Of a stretch of 64,000 nucleotides of DNA, positions 57,973 to 64,000 are shown one piece after another. The notes under the pieces are model-generated. The model had not been told where the DNA came from. It worked only from the letters and a program-made list of their open reading frames with translations, and made no database searches. The stretch is taken from the NCBI GenBank assembly GCA_900489925.1, contig UEHQ01000015.1, positions 62,001 to 126,000 on the forward strand, read 5' to 3'. Every line of letters starts with the position of its first letter. The stretch's first letter is position 1. The translations under genes were made by a program, and so were the position numbers. Source of the stretch: Hyphomicrobiales bacterium. GTDB taxonomy: Bacteria > Pseudomonadota > Alphaproteobacteria > Rhizobiales > Rhizobiaceae.

Positions 57973-58104
57973 TGTCCTTTTCCTTTTTCTTTTGCGGGTG
58001 GAACGGCAGACAAAACGAGGACCGCATCAGCCTCCCCTATCGAGGAGCGTTTGCGGCCCGGTGAAGATCCGGCCGGAAGCTTTGGGCTCCGGCCGGAAAT
58101 CTAA

Positions 58105-58467
58105 TTAGAAGGACAGACCGCCTTCGCGAGCTGCATCAGCCAGGGCCTTGATGCGGCCGTGGTAGATGAAGGCGCCACGGTCGAATACGACTTCCTTGAC
58201 GCCAGCCTTCGATGCGCGTTCAGCAACGAGCTTGCCTACGAGGGCAGCTGCAGCTGTGTCAGCACCGGTCTTCAGAGAACCGCGCAGGTCCTTATCGAGG
58301 GTCGAGGCAGACGCAAGCGTCTTGCCAGCAACATCGTCGATAACCTGAACGTAGATGTTCTTCGAGGAGCGATGAACCGACAGGCGCGGACGGCCATTGG
58401 CCACCGACTTGAGATGACGGCGCACGCGGTTGGCACGACGTGCAAGTGCTTCTTTCCTGCTAGCCAT
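58105..58467 (-). CDS. rplR: 50S ribosomal protein L18
   Basis: This 120-residue 5S-rRNA-binding protein reads [36 protein letters not shown] at the start and ends [25 protein letters not shown], both highly characteristic. Confidence 0.99.
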   Translation of the reverse strand: MASRKEALARRANRVRRHLKSVANGRPRLSVHRSSKNIYVQVIDDVAGKTLASASTLDKDLRGSLKTGADTAAAALVGKLVAERASKAGVKEVVFDRGAFIYHGRIKALADAAREGGLSF

Positions 58468-58479
58468 TTCGCGTGTTCC

Positions 58480-59013
58480 TTACTTCTTCTTGCCTTCTTT
58501 GCGAACGATACGTTCGCCGGCATACTTGACGCCCTTGCCCTTGTAAGGCTCAGGACCGCGGTATTCGCGGATTTCAGCGGCAACCTGGCCGACCTGCTGC
58601 TTATTGATGCCAGTGACAACAATTTCAGTCGGCTTCGGCACAGCAATCGTGATGCCAACCGGCGGCTCATAAACCACGTCGTGGCTGAAACCGAGAGCGA
58701 GCTGCAGGTTCTTGCCCTGAAGCGACGCGCGGTAACCAACGCCGTTGATTTCGAGCTTGCGCTCGTAGCCATCCTTAACACCCGTGAAGATGTTCTCGAT
58801 CATCGTGCGGGACATGCCCCACTTCGAACGAGCATCCTTCGACTGCGTGAGCGGCGTCACGACAACCGCATTGTTTTCGAGCTTAACACCGACTTCGTCG
58901 TTTGCGACGAAGAACAGCTCGCCCTTCGGGCCCTTTGCAGTAACCTTCTGGCCTTCGACCGTAGCCGTAATCCCAGCAGGAATCTGAACGGGCTTCTTAC
59001 CGATACGAGACAT
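58480..59013 (-). CDS. rplF: 50S ribosomal protein L6
   Basis: This 177-residue L6 begins [21 protein letters not shown]. It has the signature [24 protein letters not shown] at the C-terminus. It lies near the GTPase-associated centre of the large subunit. Confidence 0.99.
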   Translation of the reverse strand: MSRIGKKPVQIPAGITATVEGQKVTAKGPKGELFFVANDEVGVKLENNAVVVTPLTQSKDARSKWGMSRTMIENIFTGVKDGYERKLEINGVGYRASLQGKNLQLALGFSHDVVYEPPVGITIAVPKPTEIVVTGINKQQVGQVAAEIREYRGPEPYKGKGVKYAGERIVRKEGKKK

Positions 59014-59055
59014 TTTTATATCCTGTCTGTTCGCTATGGAGATCGATGCTCGGTA

Positions 59056-59454
59056 TTAGAATACCGAGCAAAGAACCTCGCCACCAACGTTCTGTTCGCG
59101 AGCCTGGTGATCGGCCATCACACCCTTCGGAGTCGAAAGGATGGTGATGCCGAGGCCGTTCGCGACCTGCGGAATGGACTTGACCGAGACATAAACCCGG
59201 CGGCCCGGCTTGGACACACGGCCGATCTCACGGATCACCGATGCGCCTTCGTAGTACTTCAGCTCGATGCTGATTTCAGACTTGCCATTGCCGAAATCGA
59301 CAAGGGAGTAGCCACGGATGTAGCCTTCAGCCTGAAGAACATCGAGAACACGTGCACGGAGCTTCGAAGCAGGCGTCGAGACCGACGACTTGCGGCGGGA
59401 AGCGCCGTTACGGATGCGAGTGAGCATATCGCCCAACGGATCAGTCATTGTCAT
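59056..59454 (-). CDS. rpsH: 30S ribosomal protein S8
   Basis: This 132-residue S8 begins [17 protein letters not shown], the usual rhizobial start. It ends [27 protein letters not shown]. In E. coli S8 represses the spc operon, but the target site was not identified here. Confidence 0.99.
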   Translation of the reverse strand: MTMTDPLGDMLTRIRNGASRRKSSVSTPASKLRARVLDVLQAEGYIRGYSLVDFGNGKSEISIELKYYEGASVIREIGRVSKPGRRVYVSVKSIPQVANGLGITILSTPKGVMADHQAREQNVGGEVLCSVF

Positions 59455-59466
59455 CTAACCTGCTCC

Positions 59467-59772
59467 TTACCAGCTCGACTTGACGATGCCCGGCACCTTG
59501 CCGAGATTGCCGAGTTCACGCAGCGCGATACGCGACATGCGCAGTTTGCGGTAGTATGCGCGCGGACGGCCCGATACTTCACAACGGTTGCGAATACGGG
59601 TCTTCGATCCATCGCGCGGCAGGGATGCCAGCTTGATCGAGGCCTTGAACCGGTCTTCGATCGGAAGAGCCTGGTTCATGATGATCGCCTTCAAAGCTGC
59701 GCGCTTGGCAGCCTGGTTTGCGACCGTGGTACGGCGGCGCTTGTTCTTTTCAACTGCGCTTGTCTTCGCCAT
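59467..59772 (-). CDS. rpsN: 30S ribosomal protein S14
   Basis: This 101-residue S14 starts at the ATG at 59772 ([14 protein letters not shown]). It is the longer, zinc-free type. The C-terminal segment [31 protein letters not shown] has one cysteine only. The upstream in-frame ATG at 59898 lies inside rplE and is rejected. Confidence 0.99.
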   Translation of the reverse strand: MAKTSAVEKNKRRRTTVANQAAKRAALKAIIMNQALPIEDRFKASIKLASLPRDGSKTRIRNRCEVSGRPRAYYRKLRMSRIALRELGNLGKVPGIVKSSW

Positions 59773-59804
59773 GTGCGGTTCCTTTTCTACGCTCGTCGTT
59801 ACGG

Positions 59805-60362
59805 TTACTGACGGAACGGGAAGTTGAACTCTGTCAGCAGAGCCCGTGCTTCGTCGTCCTTCGTTGCCGTCGTGCAAACGATGATGTCCATGCCCCACAT
59901 CTGATCAACCTTGTCGTAGTTGATCTCAGGGAACACAATGTGCTCCTTGATGCCCATGGCGAAGTTGCCACGGCCGTCAAAGCTCTTCGGGTTCAGGCCG
60001 CGGAAGTCGCGAACACGCGGAAGAGCGATGTTCACGAGACGGTCCAGGAACTCGTACATGCGAGCGCCGCGCAGGGTAACCTTTGCGCCGATCGGCATCT
60101 GCTCGCGGACCTTGAAGCCAGCGATGGAGTTGCGTGCACGGGTGATAACCGGCTTCTGACCAGCGATAGCGGCCAGGTCAGCTGCAGCAACAGTCGGCTT
60201 CTTCGAATCAGCCGTTGCTTCGCCAACACCCATGTTGATTACGATCTTGTCGAGCTTCGGAATCATCATTTCGTTGGCGTAGGAGAACTTCTCCTGCATC
60301 GCCGCACGAATGCGCTCGACATATTCCTTCTTGAGCCGCGGCTCGTACTTTGCGTCAGCCAT
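59805..60362 (-). CDS. rplE: 50S ribosomal protein L5
   Basis: This 185-residue 5S-rRNA-binding protein has [21 protein letters not shown] near its start. The segments [39 protein letters not shown] and the C-terminal LLTEFNFPF are typical. Its ATG overlaps the rplX stop by one base (TGATG). Confidence 0.99.
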   Translation of the reverse strand: MADAKYEPRLKKEYVERIRAAMQEKFSYANEMMIPKLDKIVINMGVGEATADSKKPTVAAADLAAIAGQKPVITRARNSIAGFKVREQMPIGAKVTLRGARMYEFLDRLVNIALPRVRDFRGLNPKSFDGRGNFAMGIKEHIVFPEINYDKVDQMWGMDIIVCTTATKDDEARALLTEFNFPFRQ

Positions 60363-60664
60363 CAGATCACCTCACCGGAACGCTTGGCCACACGGACCTT
60401 CTTGCCGTCAACAACCTTGAAACCAACGCGGGTCGGCTTGCCGTCCTTGTCGATGATTGCAACGTTGGACAAGTGAACCGAGGCTTCCTTGCTAATGATG
60501 CCGGCTTCCTGGGTCTGCGTCTGGCGCTGGTGGCGCTTCACGACGTTGACGCCACGAACGACGGCGCGATCTTCCTTAGGCAGAACCTGGAGGACTTCGC
60601 CAGTGCGGCCCTTGTCCTTGCCTGCGAGCATGACGACCGTGTCGCCCTTACGAATCTTTTGCAT
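60362..60664 (-). CDS. rplX: 50S ribosomal protein L24
   Basis: This 100-residue L24 begins [29 protein letters not shown], containing the KOW motif. It continues with the [23 protein letters not shown] segment. It is an assembly initiator of the large subunit. Confidence 0.99.
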   Translation of the reverse strand: MQKIRKGDTVVMLAGKDKGRTGEVLQVLPKEDRAVVRGVNVVKRHQRQTQTQEAGIISKEASVHLSNVAIIDKDGKPTRVGFKVVDGKKVRVAKRSGEVI

Positions 60665-60676
60665 CGTTCGCGCTCC

Positions 60677-61045
60677 TTACAGTACTTCTGGAGCGAGCGA
60701 GATGATCTTCATGTGGTTCTTGGCGCGAAGTTCGCGCGGAACCGGTCCGAAGATACGGGTGCCGATCGGCTCTTTCTTGTTGTCGATGAGGACTGCTGCA
60801 TTGGTGTCGAAGCGGATGATGGAACCATCAACGCGACGGATTTCCTTGGCGGTGCGAACAACAACCGCCTTCATCACGTCACCCTTCTTCACGCGGCCGC
60901 GCGGAATAGCTTCCTTGATCGAAACGACGATAACGTCGCCGATCGAAGCATACTTGCGCTTAGAGCCGCCCAGCACCTTGATGCACATGACACGACGTGC
61001 GCCGGAATTATCCGCCACGTCGAGGTTTGTTTGCATCTGAATCAT
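60677..61045 (-). CDS. rplN: 50S ribosomal protein L14
   Basis: L14 has 122 residues from the ATG at 61045 ([28 protein letters not shown]). The [26 protein letters not shown] end is diagnostic. It is the first gene after the hairpin that separates it from rpsQ, matching the S10/spc operon boundary of E. coli. The 175 bases before it must hold its promoter if the hairpin terminates. No consensus promoter stood out. Confidence 0.99.
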   Translation of the reverse strand: MIQMQTNLDVADNSGARRVMCIKVLGGSKRKYASIGDVIVVSIKEAIPRGRVKKGDVMKAVVVRTAKEIRRVDGSIIRFDTNAAVLIDNKKEPIGTRIFGPVPRELRAKNHMKIISLAPEVL

Positions 61046-61220
61046 ATCAGGTCGCCTTTTTGGTTTACCGGAATGGTTGGGCTTACGCCCCCTACCCCGG
61101 CATATGAAAATCTTCGGCCGACCGCTTGCCACAAGAGCAGGCGAAATACGGCATTAGCTTGAATAGCGCGGGATCGATCGTGCCAGGGTGGTTTCCCAAC
61201 GGGACCTTCCGTGCGCTCAA

Positions 61221-61251
61221 AGCAAAAGAACGCTCGACGAACGAGCGTTCT
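61221..61251 (-). terminator. Terminator-like hairpin between rpsQ and rplN
   Basis: AGAACGCTCG (61227-61236) and CGAGCGTTCT (61242-61251) form a perfect 10-bp stem with a 5-base loop. On the minus strand it is followed by TTTTGCTTT. It sits in the 259-base gap between rpsQ and rplN and would end the S10-type transcript. Confidence 0.85.
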
Positions 61252-61304
61252 GACGCTGCTTCATACAGAAATTTCCGCGAGACGCAAGGCCCCGCGAGAA
61301 ATTC

Positions 61305-61544
61305 TTACTTTGCCTGGGCGGCTACGACCGTCCAGCGCTTGTCCTTGGAGATCGGCGCGCATTCCTCGATGGATACGGTATCGCCGATCTTGTACTGATT
61401 GTTTTCGTCGTGGGCCTTGTACTTCTTGGAACGACGAACGGTCTTCTGCATCAGCGGATGAGCGAAACGACGCTCAACGCGGACAACTACAGTCTTTTCG
61501 TTCTTGTCGCCAACGACGACGCCCTGCAGGATGCGCTTCGGCAT
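61305..61544 (-). CDS. rpsQ: 30S ribosomal protein S17
   Basis: This 79-residue S17 starts at the ATG at 61544 ([23 protein letters not shown]). [20 protein letters not shown] is the family signature. It lies 4 bases after the rpmC stop codon and is the last gene before the terminator-like hairpin. Confidence 0.99.
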   Translation of the reverse strand: MPKRILQGVVVGDKNEKTVVVRVERRFAHPLMQKTVRRSKKYKAHDENNQYKIGDTVSIEECAPISKDKRWTVVAAQAK

Positions 61545-61548
61545 ATTC

Positions 61549-61749
61549 TTAGGCCTTTGCTTCTGCCGCCTTCTGGCGGGCAATGGTTTTCACGCGGGCG
61601 ATGTCCTTGCGAACTTCGTTGACGCGAGAGGACTTTTCGAGCTGACCGGTGGCCTTCTGGAAGCGCAGGTTGAACTGCTCCTTCTTCAGGTCGGCAAGCT
61701 TGTCCTTGAGCTGATCGGCCGTCAGGCCGCGAACTTCTTCGGCTTTCAT
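61549..61749 (-). CDS. rpmC: 50S ribosomal protein L29
   Basis: This 66-residue two-helix protein reads [42 protein letters not shown]. It ends [16 protein letters not shown] and is colinear with L29 at the exit-tunnel rim, a docking site for trigger factor and SRP. Confidence 0.99.
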   Translation of the reverse strand: MKAEEVRGLTADQLKDKLADLKKEQFNLRFQKATGQLEKSSRVNEVRKDIARVKTIARQKAAEAKA

Positions 61750-61761
61750 GTGCCTTGCTCC

Positions 61762-62175
61762 TTACTCTGCAATGCGCTGTACGAAGCGCGTCTTGACCGA
61801 GAGCTTGGCAGAGCCGAGGCGAAGCGCTTCGCGAGCGATTTCTTCGCTGACACCGTCGATTTCGAACATCATACGGCCTGGCTTGACCTTGCATGCCCAA
61901 TATTCAACAGAGCCCTTACCCTTACCCATACGGACTTCGGTCGGCTTTGCGGTTACCGGAACATCCGGGAACACGCGGATCCATACACGGCCAGCACGCT
62001 TCATGTAGCGCGTGATCGCGCGGCGGGCCGCTTCGATCTCGCGTGCATTTACGCGGTTTGGCTCCTGAGCCTTAAGGCCGAATTCGCCGAATGCGAGGTC
62101 GGAACCTCCCTTGGCGACGCCCTTGATGCGGCCCTTAAATTGCTTGCGGTACTTGGTACGCTTTGGCTGCAACAT
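61762..62175 (-). CDS. rplP: 50S ribosomal protein L16
   Basis: This 137-residue L16 begins [24 protein letters not shown]. It has [25 protein letters not shown] and [25 protein letters not shown]. It lies near the A-site of the large subunit. Confidence 0.99.
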   Translation of the reverse strand: MLQPKRTKYRKQFKGRIKGVAKGGSDLAFGEFGLKAQEPNRVNAREIEAARRAITRYMKRAGRVWIRVFPDVPVTAKPTEVRMGKGKGSVEYWACKVKPGRMMFEIDGVSEEIAREALRLGSAKLSVKTRFVQRIAE

Positions 62176-62211
62176 TTTCTTATTCTCCGAACTTATCTGC
62201 CACCAACGCTA

Positions 62212-62931
62212 TCAAGCGTTGTCGCGGCGACGATCGCGGTCACGGCTAGCCGGACCCTGAGCATCACCCTCGAGTGCGCGGCGCTCGGAGGCCATCGGAT
62301 CGTGCTCAAGGATTTCGCCCTTGAAGATCCAAACCTTGATGCCGCAAATACCAAAAGCGGTTTCCGCTTCGGCTGTGCCATAGTCAATGTCAGCGCGCAG
62401 CGTGTGCAGCGGAACGCGACCTTCGCGGTACCATTCCGTACGAGCGATTTCAGCACCACCGAGACGGCCTGCGCAGGTGATCTTGATGCCTTCGGCGCCA
62501 AGACGCATTGCAGACTGAACGGCGCGCTTCATGGCGCGACGGAAAGCAACACGACGCTCGAGCTGCTGAGCGATCGACTGTGCGACGAGCGTAGCGTCGA
62601 CTTCCGGCTTACGAACTTCAACGATGTTGAGGTGCGTTTCGGAATTCGTCATGTCCGACAGCTTCTTGCGGAGCTTGTCGATGTCTGCGCCCTTCTTGCC
62701 GATGATGAGGCCAGGACGAGCCGAGTGGATCGTGACGCGGCACTTCTTGTGCGGACGCTCGATGACCACCTTGGCGATGCCGGCCTGCTTCAGTTCGCTC
62801 ATGACGAACTTGCGCATCTTCAGGTCTTCATGCAGCAGCTGGCCATACTCGGCATTGTCCGCGAACCAGCGGCTATCCCAGGTACGGTTGATGCCAAGAC
62901 GAAAACCGATTGGATTGATTTTCTGACCCAT
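62212..62931 (-). CDS. rpsC: 30S ribosomal protein S3
   Basis: This 239-residue S3 begins [24 protein letters not shown]. The KH domain contains [20 protein letters not shown]. The C-terminal domain includes [23 protein letters not shown]. The last ~30 residues are a charged tail. Its ATG shares one base with the rplV stop (TGATG). Confidence 0.99.
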   Translation of the reverse strand: MGQKINPIGFRLGINRTWDSRWFADNAEYGQLLHEDLKMRKFVMSELKQAGIAKVVIERPHKKCRVTIHSARPGLIIGKKGADIDKLRKKLSDMTNSETHLNIVEVRKPEVDATLVAQSIAQQLERRVAFRRAMKRAVQSAMRLGAEGIKITCAGRLGGAEIARTEWYREGRVPLHTLRADIDYGTAEAETAFGICGIKVWIFKGEILEHDPMASERRALEGDAQGPASRDRDRRRDNA

Positions 62932-63320
62932 TATGCGGCCTCCTCTTGTGCCTGCACTTCGCGGACAACGATCGTGAGGTGCGCGAACGGCTTCTCGATG
63001 CGAGATGCACGGCCACGGCCACGAGCGTGGAAACGCTTCATGACGATCGACTTGCCGACGTAGGCTTCTGCTACGACCAGCGCGTCAACGTCGAGATCGT
63101 GGTTGTTCTCGGCGTTTGCGATCGCAGATTCGAGCGTCTTCTTGACGGCGCCTGCGATGCGCTTGCGGGAGAACTCCAGCTCAGCGAGTGCACGTTCGAC
63201 CTTCTTGCCGCGGATAGCCGCAGCAACGAGGTTGAGCTTCTGTGGGCTGACGCGGAGCGTACGGGCGACTGCTTGCGCCTCGTTGTCCTTCAGCCGGCGT
63301 TCGGCTTTTGCCTTGCCCAT
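62931..63320 (-). CDS. rplV: 50S ribosomal protein L22
   Basis: This 129-residue L22 has the core [54 protein letters not shown]. The tunnel-lining hairpin [25 protein letters not shown] is present. Confidence 0.99.
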   Translation of the reverse strand: MGKAKAERRLKDNEAQAVARTLRVSPQKLNLVAAAIRGKKVERALAELEFSRKRIAGAVKKTLESAIANAENNHDLDVDALVVAEAYVGKSIVMKRFHARGRGRASRIEKPFAHLTIVVREVQAQEEAA

Positions 63321-63322
63321 GA

Positions 63323-63601
63323 TTACTTCCTCTTTGCCTTCTTGTCCGCACCGTGACCATAGTAGGTCCGGGTCGGAGAGAATTCACCGAATTTATGACC
63401 GACCATGTCTTCATTGACGCTGACCGGAACATGCTTGCTGCCGTTGTAGACGCCGAAGGTGAGACCGACGAACTGCGGCAGGATCGTGGAGCGACGGCTC
63501 CAGATCTTGATTACTTCTGCACGTCCGCCTTCACGAACCTTCTCAGCCTTCTTGAGAAGATAGCCGTCAACGAACGGACCTTTCCATACTGAACGAGCCA
63601 T
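63323..63601 (-). CDS. rpsS: 30S ribosomal protein S19
   Basis: This 92-residue S19 begins [21 protein letters not shown]. It contains [27 protein letters not shown] and ends [21 protein letters not shown]. It pairs with S13 in the head of the small subunit. Confidence 0.99.
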   Translation of the reverse strand: MARSVWKGPFVDGYLLKKAEKVREGGRAEVIKIWSRRSTILPQFVGLTFGVYNGSKHVPVSVNEDMVGHKFGEFSPTRTYYGHGADKKAKRK

Positions 63602-63616
63602 TGGAGACTTCCTCTC

Positions 63617-64000
63617 TTACTTCTTACGCTGGTGACGCGAGCGCATGATCATCTTGTCGGTCGACTTGTTCGACCGAGTGCGCTTGCCCTTGGTCGGCTT
63701 GCCCCACGGGGTAACCGGGTGACGACCACCAGAAGTGCGGCCTTCACCACCACCGTGCGGGTGGTCGACAGGGTTCATGACGACACCGCGGTTATGCGGA
63801 CGCTTGCCGCGCCAAACCGTACGACCGGCCTTGCCGTCGTTGATGTTGGCGTGATCAGGGTTCGAAACCGCACCGATCGAAGCAAGGCAGGAGCCGTGCA
63901 CGAGACGCTGTTCGCCGGAGTTCAGGCGAAGGATCGCCATGCCCTGGTCGCGACCAACGAGCTGTGCGTAGGAACCAGCAGAGCGAGCGATCTGACCGCC
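63617..64000 (-). CDS. rplB: 50S ribosomal protein L2 (3' part only)
   Basis: The last 127 residues of L2 are present, starting in frame at the window edge with [20 protein letters not shown]. The invariant peptidyl-transferase-proximal region [38 protein letters not shown] is intact, including its key histidine. The gene continues beyond 64000. Confidence 0.99.
   Translation of the reverse strand, partial: GGQIARSAGSYAQLVGRDQGMAILRLNSGEQRLVHGSCLASIGAVSNPDHANINDGKAGRTVWRGKRPHNRGVVMNPVDHPHGGGEGRTSGGRHPVTPWGKPTKGKRTRSNKSTDKMIMRSRHQRKK

Noticed and set aside
58159..59811. 550-codon plus-strand frame opposite rplR-rplF-rpsH-rpsN
   Set aside because: This is an antisense shadow of four ribosomal genes produced by codon bias.
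61504..63063. 519-codon plus-strand frame opposite rpmC-rplP-rpsC
   Set aside because: This is an antisense shadow; all three ribosomal proteins are complete on the minus strand.

Overview
The window is chromosomal DNA from an alphaproteobacterium of the Rhizobiaceae, most like Ensifer/Sinorhizobium. Four things point there: a nuo operon with small rhizobial-type inserted genes and a long NuoE, the clpP-clpX-lon-hupB block, a divergent dctA/dctBD locus, and the rplM-rpsI...speB-argC order. The DNA is GC-rich and densely coding. The species cannot be fixed from the sequence alone. No insertion sequence, prophage, integrase or CRISPR array was seen.

Layout. 1-6736 (minus): nuoA-B-C-D-(small secreted protein)-E-F-(helix-hairpin-helix protein)-G, the last cut by the window edge. 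7085-7755: two tandem tRNA-Asp genes (minus) and one tRNA-Val (plus). 7756-8631: decayed DNA holding an apparent uracil-DNA-glycosylase-like gene remnant. 8632-13175: a methyltransferase, a cupin, an aldo/keto reductase, an exported pyrophosphatase, an FMN-riboswitch-controlled EamA transporter (RibN type) and HU. 13382-18416: lon, clpX and clpP, with a heat-shock-like promoter before clpP. 18801-26240: a GGDEF protein, a P450, and the C4-dicarboxylate system dctA <- -> dctB-dctD with a clear sigma-54 promoter and DctD sites. 26269-34561: small metabolic and transport genes (SDR/MarR pair, YiaW/YiaV-like pair, metY, EamA, enoyl-CoA hydratase, thioesterase).

34786-39482: rplM-rpsI, an ArsR-controlled three-gene operon, speB, argC. 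39538-46468: membrane proteins, a DapA-family protein that has lost its active-site residues, and rarA with an HtrA protease. 46607-51600: small proteins, ilvD, msrPQ, and a VOC protein. 51770-64000 (minus): the ribosomal cluster rplB(partial)-rpsS-rplV-rpsC-rplP-rpmC-rpsQ // rplN-rplX-rplE-rpsN-rpsH-rplF-rplR-rpsE-rpmD-rplO // secY-adk // rpsM-rpsK-rpoA-rplQ. Terminator-like hairpins or a candidate promoter lie at the breaks (//).

Most of the window is core metabolism and information processing. The least explained items are two proteins sharing one C-terminal domain inside the nuo operon, the secreted protein overlapping nuoD, a catalytically dead DapA homologue overlapping a small membrane protein, the exported pyrophosphatase, and several unassigned inverted repeats.
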